Part shown: one piece after another, positions 8,775 through 20,138 of the stretch | How the letters are laid out: every line of letters begins with the position of its first letter | Numbering within the stretch: position 1 is the first letter of the stretch | NCBI GenBank assembly: GCA_023105745.1 | Contig: JALGQZ010000004.1 | Span: 69,491,112 to 69,555,111, forward strand | Reading direction: 5' to 3' | DNA length: 64,000 nt | From: Austropuccinia psidii | Taxonomy: Eukaryota > Basidiomycota > Pucciniomycetes > Pucciniales > Sphaerophragmiaceae | Notes under the pieces: generated by a model | What the model was told of the DNA's origin: nothing | Database searches by the model: none | What the model saw: only the letters and a program-made list of their open reading frames with translations | Translations under genes and position numbers: made by a program

Positions 8775-11700
8775 GTAAGAGCTTCTACCAGCAAGACTCA
8801 AGCCAACCAACCTCCCCAAGAAGGGAAGAAGAAGAAGAAAAAGAATTGGAGGAAACCATATTTCCCAAGCTACAGGATTCCAAAAATCTAAAAAGATGAC
8901 GTGTACAATGTCTTCAACATGGCCAGAACTTTGATGGAATTCAAAGACAAAGAGGAGCAAAGAATGAGACAACCCTATTTCCCAAAGAAATAACCTTGTC
9001 CACAGATGTTGTAAATACTTTAACTGAAATTAAGAATAGTATATTACCTCTAAAAGAAATGAAAAAAAGTTTATTATGATTACAAGAAATAAAAAATAAT
9101 TTATCTTCTTTAACAAAAATTGTTGCACAAAACAACAAAGAAATCGACAACATTAAGTTCATTGTTGAAAATAACAAACCAAAGGTTTTGATTTAAAATA
9201 CTGAAAAATGAATACAAGGACAACAGGAATTGTATAAATACATAAAATGTATCAAAGATAAAACGTTTTGTCAGGATGAGTCTATGTTGAAAAAGTAATA
9301 AGGCTATTTACAACTAAAACTATGACTGTGACACGGTAAAAATGGTTTTAAAAGATAATAAAGTTGATAATAGATGTTTAAATTAAGATTTTAAGGGCTT
9401 TACTATAGAGATATAGTGGTGGTGAGTGCTGCTGAAAGCCCTGGGTGCAGCTTTATCTGTTGGGTTACAATAATAAAAGACTACAATAATTAAAATTATG
9501 ATTATACCTGATTATTACCCAAGAGTAAAACTTTTTTTGACAGTTTACTACGTAGGTTATTCAAGAGCAGGATGAGGAGATGATTTTGGCTGTGAAAAGC
9601 CCTCCTTTTATCCTGAAATTGGGGTGGAAAGGCTGCTAGACCTTTCCACATAGAGGGAGTGAAGATTTTTCACTCTCCAGGACAGGCTTGTGGTTTGCAA
9701 ACAGCCTGTATACCCTGTATTGGGCTCAGATGTGGTTTTGAAACCAAATCTGGGTGGTTTTCATCAATACAGGGTGAAAATTTTCATCTGGGGACCTCAC
9801 AGCCTGATTCTGACGTGTATGACGCGTAGAATGCTGTACAGAAACTGTATGGGACCCCAGTATTGGCTGACATATGAGGTATTGAAGTAAAAACATGCTT
9901 CTTAGTCTGTTTGACACCTCATATTCATGATTATGGGATATTATCCCATGGTAAGGCTGTATATGACAGCAGGCGGGATTTTGACCTTAAACCAGCCATA
10001 ACTCTGTCGGTGTTTGAGATATCAACCTCAAAATTGGTTCATTGGATAGCCCTGTATTAGCTCTACACAATGGCCCCCAATTTGGTATGGTTATCATGAA
10101 ATATGGCAAAGTTATCCCATGTACAAGGTTTTTTTGTACCTAGGCGTGGTTTGGGCAAAAAGCTGTGTTGATCTTGTTTGCCTCATAACTTCTGTTTTAG
10201 TTGAGATATGAAGAAGTGGATGGCACCATCAGATAGCCCTGATTGTGCTCTTTCCAAAGATACCCCACTTCAGGTATCCCACACTAAAACTTTAGAAGCT
10301 AGATGAGAGGTGAATGTTTTGTTCACCCTTATTTGGCCTGAAATGGACCATAACTCCAGTAATATTGGTGCTAGCTCAGTTAGGCTGGTACCATTGGATA
10401 GCCCTGGCTCAGAGCTTCATTTTGAATACCCATTTGATGGGCTTAAGCCTCTCCTTCTAGATTTTAGATGAGAGGTGAAAATTAAGGTTTATGCTCAGCA
10501 ATAATTTTGAGCAGGAATAACTTTGTTATTTCTTGTCCTATGGTGATGGGACTTATATTTTCAGAAAAAGGTAAGCTTCCTCTATCTTTTGATACCTTTT
10601 GAGCGAATTTGGCTCAGCTCCATGTTTTGGTGGTATCTTGGCTATACCATTGGTTTATGGTATTTTGGCTGTCATGCTTGTGCTCTGGTTTTGAGTCACA
10701 GGCTGACACTTTTACAATCAATTATGAAGTGAGTATTGATAATATTACAGAAAAATTAAACAAATCAAGTATTTCTGTAGAAATATTTGAAGAAAAGATT
10801 TCATCACACCAGAGATTACTTTTAGAACATGTGAAAAAAGTGATGAAGCAAGAATGCATCTGAAGGATGATATTCAAAGTGAAATAAGGCATATCACTTG
10901 AAAAATGGCTAAAATTAATGAAGCTAACTCAAATATGCCAAAGTTATCAACTCCATTTTCTCACACAAGAAGCCCTGTTAAACCAAAAGAGGAATTAACA
11001 AATCCATTCATAAGAGATTTGAGACACCAAGGCAATAACCAAGTATTAATGAAGGAAGTACCGCAATTAAAAGAATGGCCAACATTCATAGGACAAGGTG
11101 AATATGACCATACGTCATTTATTAAAACAATTGACATGTTACAAGAAGATTATTCCATACCAGATTAATTGATCACTGCAAGATTACACTCACTGTTTGA
11201 AAAATCTGCAAGGAGATGGTATTATGGCATAAGACAAATAAATGGAAAAAATACCTGGTCTTGTTGGAAACAAGAAATAATCACCAAGTGGGCTAATAAT
11301 GCCTGGAGGTTCAAAATAGAAAATGAATTTGAAAAATCCTTCTTTGACCCAGACAAAGATAAACCTTTACTTGGTTCCTAAAACAAGTTGGAAGATTAAA
11401 TGCACTGTACCCAGAAATGTCACAAAAAATGGTACACATGAAAATACTTGAGAAATTTGGAGGAAAATTGGAACATGCCCTGAGAAGAAGGTGTATAGAA
11501 CCATGCTCCACAGAAGAGTATATCAATGCACTAGAAGACATAGTGACAAGAACAAAAATTGGCAGAACTTGGAAAAAATTGGACATCAAAAGTCCAAATA
11601 AGCCATTTATCAAAAAAGATAAATTAAAAGAAGCTTTCAAGCCCAATACATCCAACAATAATGAGCAAAGAAAATGCCATAAATGTGAATGTATTGGACA

Positions 11701-12138
11701 CTTGGCCATAATTGCCTTAAAAAAGCAAAAATCAATGAAATTGTGGAAACAAAACACCACAATGAAAAAGAAGAATCTGATTCTGAAAAGGACACATAAG
11801 AGTCAGAAACTTCTGAGAGTGATGAAATTAATATAATTAATGCACAAATTAATAATATTGTGATAATTTATGAACTAATAGATGTTAACTCAAGCTTACC
11901 ACAGGTTGGAACATTTGACACAAACCTGACAAATGTACAAGATTTCAAACTGTATAGAACCAAACCTGCAAAAGGATTGTGACATACAGCTGGCAAATCA
12001 AGTATAAGTATTTTCATGGTTGATAACCAAGAGGCAAAAGTAAACTTGGATACAGGAGCATATTGCACCTGTGTTTGTAAAGGTTATTCAAAAACAATTG
12101 TTCCAGATTGGCAAGAAGAACCTATACCAATACAAGGT
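8775..12138 (+). pseudogene. Family C gag and protease remnant, split by a solo D LTR
   Basis: The coding sequence is 8775-9268 and 10709-12138. The gag frame matches the C1 copy (LYKYIKDIKDKTFTINY is split exactly at the D LTR) and continues through the KEWPTF capsid-like region, a damaged zinc knuckle (CHKCECIGHLAI, where C1 has GHSANKC), and a protease start with the intact active-site motif NLDTGAYCTC. Several stops and frameshifts are present. In the +1 frame the accessory-protein C-terminus is visible at 8829-8995 (SYRIPK, then NMARTLMEF, ending FPKK and a stop), with one stop inside. Coding similarity ends at 12138 within the protease. Confidence 0.8.
9269..10708 (-). mobile_element. 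Solo LTR of family D
   Basis: 1440 bases, the reverse complement of the D LTR at 5929-7366, with TG/CA ends. The flanks CGTTT (9264-9268) and CTTTT (10709-10713) are a 5-base target duplication with one mismatch. It sits inside a family C gag gene. Confidence 0.9.
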
Positions 12139-12595
12139 ACTGTGGATGTAAGATAAGGTACTCCTGTGGCTGTGTTGTAGATTACTTGTGGGAATTCCAA
12201 GAGGTTAAGCTTGGCATTATATTACTTTCTATACTTAATGCAGGGCGTCTGTGTAACTAGTGCATGTGTAATTTTCATGCTATATGAGACCTGTGGCTAT
12301 AAGGGGGTGTAAAGCTGGTTGGGGTGTGTAATTTAAAGGGTGGTACCTTATTTTTTGTAACTATTTTACTATATTTAACTTGATTTTTACATATGCATAA
12401 TGAAATTCAATAATTTATTTAAACACATACACTGCCCTTTGGTGCCTGTGCCATGGTTTTATGAGTTAAATCCAGCTTCTTGCTTTAAACTTGACCTTTT
12501 GGTGTAAACTTTGAGTGTAAGTCTGCCTGTAGGCTGGATTTCCTTCTATTATGGGGTACTATGAGCTTGAGCCTGGTGAAAAAACGGGTATGGAA
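12139..12595. other. Unassigned segment with a short inverted repeat
   Basis: It lies between the family C protease remnant and the C1 LTR fragment and matches neither the C1 nor the C2 LTRs seen here. ATAAGGTAC (12153-12161) and GTACCTTAT (12343-12351) are inverted copies that could mark a small element of about 200 bases, but no target duplication is clear. I see no gene. Confidence 0.35.
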
Positions 12596-13569
12596 TACTG
12601 CAATATAACTGTTAAACTTAAAATAAGATTACAGTGAGTGATCATAAATGATCAACTTTAAGCTTAAATTTTGATCATTAATAACTTTTAAGTTATGCAT
12701 GCTACATCTGTTATGAAAGTGCATTCTGATAGCTTGGAATTCCCTTACTAAGCTTCCAAGATCATTTTATTACATCATCAAAACTCTCTTTTTGATGATT
12801 TTTCTTGTAACTCATCTTTTCTGTCTAAATTCAATATTTCAAACTTCAAACCTTGATTTCCAGGGGTTATAACTTGAATATTATAATAAAAATTACATCA
12901 TTCCTCACTTATGAGATAGTTTAATCTGAATGTTTACCGTTTTTGAAGTTTGGACCACTTTCACAACAAAGTGATCAACACCTCCAGTGATTTTGTTCAA
13001 TAAACCATTACAGGTTTTAACCTTGTTTAGAACTTGTAAAATAAAGGTAATATCTGTGTTCTTACAGTAAATACATGGTGAATGTTTTTATAACTCTCTA
13101 TCTTGTATATTTCAAGATAATTAGCTAAAAACCATGAATATATGCATTAAGCAAAAAAGTGCATATATTCAGCTTAATTCCTTAAGTATTGACTTTGAAG
13201 AATTTCCATGCTATTGTTTTATGTGTGTGTTGGTATTGAGAATCCAATGGTTCAATTTATTTCACATGTTTCTTCATCGGTTTCTGAGTTAAATCACTTT
13301 TTGTGTCTTTTTTAGGGTATTATTACTTATTCTTGAGTAATTATTGACTTTTCAGATATGCCATAAAAATGAAATATGTGTATTTTACCATACAGAGTCT
13401 AATAGTGTAATTTATTTTAAATTTTTACTCATTAGAGTATGCGTTAATTCAGATTTTGTACCTATTTATGGTATTTTCACTAGTTTTAAGATAATTATTA
13501 TTAGTATTATTATTATAGAATTTTCCTTGTGACCTTTTTGGATATGTGGTCACATCTCAAAGGCTAACA
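12596..13569 (-). repeat. 3' LTR of C1, upstream (U3) part only
   Basis: It matches the C2 LTRs and overlaps the C1 5' LTR in a stretch including GATTACAGTGAGTGATC. It ends at 13569 (AAGGCTAACA, an altered CTCACA), directly next to the purine tract. The downstream part of the LTR, including its 3' end, is missing; about 450 unassigned bases are in its place. Confidence 0.75.
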
Positions 13570-13604
13570 TTCTCTACCACCAAAAAAAGATTGTAAGACA
13601 ATCT
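13570..13604 (-). promoter_or_regulatory. Hairpin, T-run and polypurine tract of C1
   Basis: On the minus strand AGATTGT-CTT-ACAATCT (13588-13604) has 7-base arms. It is followed by a run of T and the purine-rich GGTGGTAGAGAA (13570-13581), then the LTR. The layout is the same as in families A, B and D but the stem sequence differs. Confidence 0.7.
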
Positions 13605-14914
13605 AAGAATAATAAGAGTGAAGCCAGAGGCCAAAGATAAAAGAAAGCCAAAAGCCAAGAAGCCAACCAAGTGAATCCTCAATTCACTGTTTCAACCTGC
13701 CAGAAAGAACAATGGAATTAGTAAAGGATATGACCACCAATATCCTCTGACAGGCGAGGAAAGAAAAAAGATAGGGTGCTAATGACTGACTTAAGATTAT
13801 CAGTATTAACTTTAATAAGATAAAAGAAATTAAGGATAAAAGTAAATCCAATATATTAATTAACTGGGGAAAAAGTCCCCAGGTGATGAAAGGTAGCTGG
13901 TATATGTGAAAACTGAAAGACTGATCCTGGAAGGTGGATCAATGGCTGTATTGTCCAGATCCGGAAATACAGTTCTGGCCATCTTGAAATTTGAACTGTG
14001 TGATGGAATTCCCACAGTGGAATATGAAATGACCCAATTGGGCCAAGACCATGCAGGTTGATTGAATGAGGCCTGTATGGATGAATTGAGTTGTCCAAAG
14101 GAGTATTGAATACTTGATGCCTTGACAACTGATTGAAAAGATGTAATACCTCTTGAGAATTGCCCTTGAATAATCCTGAATGAATTGTGCCAACCCAACT
14201 CCCGCAGATACAGGTGGTTGGGATCCTTGAAGAGTCTTCTGATTGCCGCCATAACTTGTCAGACTGTTGAGCTGATTAATCCTCCTTTGAAATTGGCGTT
14301 GGGATTTGAGACCTTGAATTGGGAAGGTGTAATTAGATCCTGAAAACGTTACCATTGGATTTCTGAGAAAAAATGGTGCATAATGGTATATAATACCATA
14401 TATGCACCATGCCTGCAACCTTGAGTACGGATGGTATGAAGGAAATGAAGAAAATCCCCTGGAGTTGAGGGGAAAGACGGGCTGAGCTGATCTGGTGGCC
14501 TCTGGTGGTTGCCAGAGGCCATGGCTGAACTATTGGTCCATGGCCAAAAATGGGTCCAACGGGATTTATGGCCAAAGAGGTGTCCATGAGGTTTTTGGTC
14601 ATTTTTGGGTCCAAGGAGGTGGTGGCCAAAAATGGCTCAGGTGGGCCCCATTGTGGTGTGGGACCCACCTGGCTGGCCCCTTTTGGCCTCATTGGATTAG
14701 GCCAAAAGGGGCCTAAATGGCCTATGGACCGCGGCCCACGGGCTGTAGGAGCTGTAGGGGGCCTAAATGGCCCAAAAAGGACATTTAGGCCAAAACCCCA
14801 ATAATGAAAGGGGTGGCCCTGAATACAAGGATGAGGGCTAGGGGGCCTGGAGGCCCCTAGAAGACAAAATGACCCCCCCAGGCCCAAAATCAAAGATGAA
14901 GGCCTGGGGGTTGG
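13605..14914. other. Unassigned 1.3-kb stretch, left part of a segment split by A2
   Basis: With 21967-22143 this forms about 1.5 kb between C1 pol and the C1 purine tract. The right half (14500-14914) is GC-rich with many GGCC, GGCCAAAA and GGGCC repeats. Minus-strand frames of 130-186 codons occur, but they overlap each other and have no domain I recognise. A possible 5-6 base repeat (TGAAG, near 13622 and 22144) could mean that it is itself an insertion. I make no functional call. Confidence 0.4.
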
Positions 14915-16741
14915 TGTAAGGTGTGGATATGAAACTTTGTTTAAAAATCAAGTACTTTTCCTGTCCTCAAAATTTGTATAAGGCAAAAATCAATTAAAAA
15001 TAGTATGGAATATTATTTTTAAGAGAAAACACGCCAATTTTATTGTTTATAACTTTATTAGTATAAAACAATAATATTATAAAAATTTATTGTTTTACTA
15101 ACAATGAAAATTTATCCAAAAAATACTCTACAAGAGAATTTTTAAGGCTACAAAAGAAATTTCTTCAAGAGCAATTTCAATTGGAATTAATTGAGCAAAG
15201 AACTGCAAGCAATTAATTAAAGAACAAAGTCTTTAAAAAGAATATTAAAGAGAAAACATGCCCAAAAGTGACCAGAATGAATTTGGAAACAAAGTGACAA
15301 AGTTTACAGTGATGAAAGATGCTTTAATTCACTTTTGGGGTGGTTCAGGGGTAAAAATGATTATAAGAGTTACAAACAATGATTATAATGATTTTTTCAC
15401 GTGGTTAAAAACATTAAAATGATTTAAAAATGGTGGTTGGAATCTTTGATTGATTGGTTTAACAGTGTTTAAACTAATTAATAAAAGGAAAAGATTCTAA
15501 CATGAAGAGAAAAGTGGGGCAAAGAAGACATTCTTTTATAGCCATCAATTCTCTTACTCCAAAAGTAAAATTTACTCTTGTCAGTCGTGAAAAACAGTCT
15601 GACAACAGAAAAGCCAATTATGGCATCATTGAACCCTGGTTTAGACCAAAAAGGGCTGGTTTAAGCCATTTTTAGCCATTTTAGACCCATAAATCAGCCA
15701 TTACTAAAGCAATACCTGGTCTAGAGCCTTCAAAACACATCAGAATGTGTGTAAGAGGCGTATAAGCCAGTTAAAACTGTTTTTACTATGATTATTTTAT
15801 CTTAAGGGTAGTTTTACCCTCTTGGCAACAGCTAAAACTACCCCAGTTGGTATCAAAACCTCATCATCAATTGAGTCCACAGACCCTGTAACTCAATTCT
15901 AGGCCAAAAGTGATGAACTTTTGCATGAATTTTGACCCCACACGCCTGTCAGTAAGGATTTTGGGGGTCTAGCTCCCCCTTAGAGCTGGAATTTTTTTTC
16001 CCCCCCAAATTTAATCTTTCCAATTTATTTTTCCTTTAATTCCTCATCATGTATTATACTTATAATTCACATATGTAATTCAATTGAGTTGTACAGTACA
16101 ATACAGTAATAATTGATACCTCATATGTAAATCAAAGCTCACTTATGTAATACACACACACATTTTGACATTTCAATTGAATTCAATTGAAAATACTTCA
16201 ATTCCTCATAACTTCTAAACTAAACACAACACCTCAATTTTAACACAAAAATTGATGGTTAGCACCACATGTGGTGTGAATTGAATTAAGATTTTGAGGA
16301 TTTTCAACTTTTGTATTGAAAATACTAAAAACTTGATTTAAGCTTATTTAGAGTTGAGTTACAAGAATTTCACACAGAGGTGACCCCACCTGATTTTTTA
16401 TGAGGAATCCAATGGTGAAATAATTTCTATGTGTTTATTTATTGGATAAAAAGTTATAATAATTTTTATTTAACTTTTTTCCAAATTTATTTATCTTTTC
16501 ACAATTTTGTTAAAATTTCATTTTTACTTAATTTTTTCAAGTATAAATGTAATTTTATACTTACAAAATTTAATGTATTTTTATTTTTAAATTGTAATTA
16601 ATTTTTTATTTTTAATATAATTTTATATTTATATTTTGATTTTTATTTTAATAATATAAATAAATTTATTTTATTTATATTAATATGTTATTTTTGTATT
16701 TGTGGTCTTTTGGGTATATGAAATTACCTCTAAGGCTCACA
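14915..16741 (-). repeat. 3' LTR of A2
   Basis: On the plus strand it runs TGTAAGGTGTGG to AAGGCTCACA, 1827 bases, collinear with 20139-21966. It adjoins the purine tract at 16742. It contains the conserved TATA box (15533-15540, minus strand). Confidence 0.95.
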
Positions 16742-16780
16742 TTCCCTCCCCCTAAAAAAAGAATATTACTTTGTAATATT
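16742..16780 (-). promoter_or_regulatory. Hairpin, T-run and polypurine tract of A2
   Basis: On the minus strand AATATTAC-AAA-GTAATATT (16762-16780) is a perfect 8-base hairpin. It is followed by T7 and AGGGGGAGGGAA (16742-16753), then the LTR. The pol stop codon (16766-16768) lies inside the stem, as it does in family D. Confidence 0.75.
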
Positions 16781-17302
16781 GGTGTTTCTAGTGTGTCTGA
16801 ATCTCCTGAGGAGTTTGGTAGCTTCTGGTATATCTTTTTCTTCTAACCATTCATCTTCACAAGTTGGGTCACTGTACCTAACAAGGTATTCCCTTACTTT
16901 CTTGGTTCTTAATTTCCTTTCTTTAGGAACTTTGGTAATTTTCTTAGTACCAGATGTCTCAATAGGAAAGTATCTGTCCTTTTTATTATGTATTTCTATC
17001 CCATACATGATTAAATAGTCATTTCCCAATAAAAATGGGTACTAGAGCAATTTTACATAACAACCAATTCAATTGTGATTCTCAAAGATTCCTAATGCTT
17101 TCATTGGGTTACTTGTACTGTTGAATTTTATACTATCAAGTAGGTGAAATCTTCCTTTATCATATGATCCTTTCCACACTTTATTCAAGGCATGTATTAG
17201 AGAGTTGTTTTTACAGTCTTTGTTTACTAATTGGTATAAGATGCTACAATTGTTATCTTGAATGTAACTATTTTTGACCTCTTCAAAGAAGGTGGTGTTC
17301 AA
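16766..17302 (-). pseudogene. Scrambled pol remnant of A2
   Basis: Two frames (17302-17069 and 17029-16766) hold pieces that occur in a different order in the intact B polyprotein. In reading order they are the linker before integrase (FFEEVKNSY to GRFHLLD), a protease piece (IKFNSTSNPMKALGI), a second protease piece (GNDYLIMYG to KKDRYF) and the chromodomain (REYLVRYSDP). In B the protease pieces lie about 650 residues before the integrase linker. Short shared words at the joins (DGI/DSI, DRYF) suggest template switching during reverse transcription. No reverse transcriptase or integrase core remains. Confidence 0.8.
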
Positions 17303-17339
17303 GTCTGTAACACTTATTCCTTCTATTGGAATTTGGTTT

Positions 17340-19007
17340 TCATAAGTTGTGCCCCCTGAGCTTTTGATAAATCAAGTTGACTATTCTCAATTGTGGCAAG
17401 TTGGAATAAGATTCCATGATGTCAAAAGTGGAATTGATATTTTCTATATCTTTTGAAGATTCAGAAAATATGGATGATTTAGCATCTGAATTGTCTTCAA
17501 TTATGTCATATTTCTCAACATCAGGTCCCTTTCCAATATTAATTTCATTGATTTTCCCCCTTTTTGGACATGTATTAGCTAAATGGGTGGTGCTTTGGCA
17601 AATATGGCACTTTTTGACTGTATCTGCAGATTTATACCCAACATCATTAGAATTTTCTTTGGGGTTTTTGTCCACAGAATCTTTCCAAGGTTTATTAAAC
17701 CTTGTTTCAAGATTCACCCTACTAGAACCAATTTTTGTTCTGGTGGTTACTTCTTCTAATATATTGATAATATCCTCTGCTGAAGATTGTTCAGTAGTCC
17801 TGCTTTTGACAGCATGCTCTAAGTCACCTCCACATTGTCTCAGAATTTTCCTATGGATCATAAATTCTGACATGTCAGGATATAATGCTGTTAATCTGTC
17901 CTTTTGTTGGCAAAACCATGGTAAAGCTTTGTCTTTATCAGCATTAAATTTGGCAGATTCAAAGTCTGTTTCAACTTTAAACCTCCAAGCATCATTTTCC
18001 CATTTGTTGATGATTTGGGTTTTCCACCAAGTCCAACTCTGGTGTCCATGTGCTTGTCTTATTTTGATGTACCATCTGTGAGCTGATCTGGTAAACAAGG
18101 TGTTAAACCTGGCTGTTACCAATCTGTCTGGTAATTCAAAATCCTCTTTGATCATGTCAATACCTCTAATGAATTCCATATGGTCATACTCTCCTTCACC
18201 ACTGAAGTGAGGCCATTCTTTAAGTTTTGGAACTTCTTTCAAGAGTGCTTGGCCCATTGATGGTTCCAAGTTATGAAAAGAAGTGGATAATTCATGTTTT
18301 AATTGTGAATTATCAGGATCCAATACTTGTGGATTTGGAATTCTTGTGCCCTCATTTTGATTTAGAGGTGTAGACATTCTTGGTAAGGTGTTCAGTATTT
18401 GTTCAATGTCATTCATTTTACTGTTGCTACACCTTTGGGAATTTCTGTATTCATGTTGGAAGCTTTGTATTGGATTTATTACTTCAATTTTATACATGTC
18501 TTCCTTATGTGTAAGCTCTTGCCATAACTCTGTCTGTCTTGTATTATCAGCAGTGAGTTGATTCAATTTCATTGATAATTTTGATACTTCTTCTTCTGAA
18601 GCATCAAAACACTTTTTCAAGGCAATGGTATATGTCTTTACTTTAGTAAATGAATTTGAAATGTCATCAAGGACTTTCTTGTTATCTGTCTTGATAATAT
18701 TTATGGCTTGTTTAATTCTTGTTTCAATTATGTCATCAATATTGAATTTAGAGTATTTATCTGTTAATTCTTTAATAATGGCAGATTGTTCATTTATTTT
18801 ATTGTTAGAAGAATTATCATTATTGGAATTTTTAATTGTTCTTAAAACGTTTTCAAAACACATAAGTGTTTCATTAATTTGGCACAGACTCAGGTTGTTT
18901 GTTTTGATGTTGTTACAAATGGGTTCATTTTTATCAGAAAGATCTTTTTTCACGTCATTTATAGCATCATACAACTCTGGGATGGAATCAAATATATCAG
19001 AAATCAT
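17340..19007 (-). CDS. gag protein, family A (polyprotein fragment)
   Basis: A 555-codon open frame. Residues 1 to about 220 are rich in Asn, Lys and Asp and look like coiled coil. A capsid-like region follows (EVPKLKEWPHFSGEGEYDH, then WTWWKTQIINKW), similar to gag of families B and C. A CCHC zinc knuckle CHICQSTTHLANTC lies near residue 470, and the end is acidic. The frame ends where the protease should begin (after NLPQL), by a frameshift just before the first scrambled join. In B the same region is internal to a longer polyprotein. Here the upstream in-frame part contains stops near 19638 and 19188, so translation would need an internal start such as the ATG at 19007. Confidence 0.75.
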   Translation of the reverse strand: MISDIFDSIPELYDAINDVKKDLSDKNEPICNNIKTNNLSLCQINETLMCFENVLRTIKNSNNDNSSNNKINEQSAIIKELTDKYSKFNIDDIIETRIKQAINIIKTDNKKVLDDISNSFTKVKTYTIALKKCFDASEEEVSKLSMKLNQLTADNTRQTELWQELTHKEDMYKIEVINPIQSFQHEYRNSQRCSNSKMNDIEQILNTLPRMSTPLNQNEGTRIPNPQVLDPDNSQLKHELSTSFHNLEPSMGQALLKEVPKLKEWPHFSGEGEYDHMEFIRGIDMIKEDFELPDRLVTARFNTLFTRSAHRWYIKIRQAHGHQSWTWWKTQIINKWENDAWRFKVETDFESAKFNADKDKALPWFCQQKDRLTALYPDMSEFMIHRKILRQCGGDLEHAVKSRTTEQSSAEDIINILEEVTTRTKIGSSRVNLETRFNKPWKDSVDKNPKENSNDVGYKSADTVKKCHICQSTTHLANTCPKRGKINEINIGKGPDVEKYDIIEDNSDAKSSIFSESSKDIENINSTFDIMESYSNLPQLRIVNLIYQKLRGHNL

Positions 19008-19915
19008 TTCTGGAATCTTAATCGGGCTTCCTCCTTCTTCTGTAATTCCATCATGGTTCTGGCCATCTGAAATACATTTTCCATGGCATCCTGCTGAAAC
19101 TTTGGGATTCTGTAGCCCTGGCTGTAAGGTTTTGGGGCTGGTGCCTTCCCTTTGCCCTTGTTTGGAACTTGTGGCTGTTTTTTCATGTTAGAATTTCTGG
19201 TGCTTGCCACTGGGGCTGTTTTTGGCACTGGTTTGGGTGGTGGAGGGTTGTTTTTCCTCCATTCTAGTGTCAACAGCATCATGTTTTTCTTCTCCATCAA
19301 TGGATGCCATCCATTGAGCAATTTGCAAGTGTTGGGATGGCCCAGGAATTTTCTTACTTTCAGGTAAGAATTCATGCAATTCTTCCACAGGTCTGCAAGG
19401 ATCTGGTACTCCTTGAATTGGAGTGCATTGTTGTATGCACTGTGGCTGGCTTTGTATATGTCCACAGAGCCTTGTTGTGGCAGTGTCAGCTCTTTTTGAA
19501 GGTAAAATAGTATTATCAGCTTCAGAATGACCCATTTTAGTTGTTTGGAAGTCATCAACTGACCCTTTTCCTTCTGTGCCTTATTGGCCTCTGCCATAAT
19601 CACGTCTATAACTTTTTTGGGAGCTGCTTGAGGGGTTTTAGCTGGCTCCTGACCTGGTTGAAGGCATAATTATGGTTAAAAAGGCTTAAAATAGTATTTT
19701 TACGTCAAAAACTTACTATTGGCCAAATCTTTTAGTTTTCTGAAGGGTATTACTTATGTCCAAGTTAATCAATTCAGAAGATATTGGTTCAGGTTGGTTA
19801 TTTTGAGTCACAATTACAGTACTATGATGGTCTGAATTAATAGTGCTTGCAGGAACAATGCTGGTGACTTTTGAGGCTGTTTCAATGTTTTCTTGTCTTA
19901 CCACGTTGTCAGACA
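19004..19915 (-). CDS. Spliced accessory ORF of A2 (exons 19915-19717 and 19653-19004)
   Basis: Exon 2 stays open for about 215 codons in the frame +1 to gag, while the gag frame over the same DNA has two stops. It contains ADLWKNCMNSYLKVRKFLG, a GWHPL motif, the basic KGKGKAPAPKPYSQGYRIPK stretch, NVFQMARTMMELQKKE and the terminal RFQK. The intron 19716-19654 has donor GTAAGT and acceptor CAACCAG and contains the gag-pol ATG. Exon 1 begins after TTTTAG|TGTCTG. In this copy one extra base near the end of exon 1 shifts the frame compared with A1. A defect in this copy is likely, although exon 2 alone contains an ATG. Full length would be about 281 residues. The function is unknown. Confidence 0.55.
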
Positions 19916-20120
19916 CTAAAATTAATGAAAAAGCCAATTAATTAAGTAAGAAAAGGGTTATTTCAAAAAAAGAAATAAAATATAAGCCTCACTTATAATA
20001 TGAAAAAAATTATTTTTTATGGATTTTTTGAATTATAAGTATTTTTTATATGTCTTTAAACTTTTCAATATAAGAAAAAAGATTTAAAAAGAGTAAAAAA
20101 ATATGTCACAGGTAAAATAT

Positions 20121-20136
20121 CACGGCTGGGCCCCCA
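20121..20136 (-). promoter_or_regulatory. Primer-binding site of A2
   Basis: TGGGGGCCCAGCCGTG on the minus strand, two bases after the LTR end. It is the same type as in B and C1 and may fit tRNA-Pro. Confidence 0.75.
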
Positions 20137-20138
20137 AA

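Noticed and set aside
14333..14893. 186-codon Pro-rich minus frame and overlapping frames
   Set aside because: Composed of GGCC repeats, with overlapping frames in all phases and no domain.
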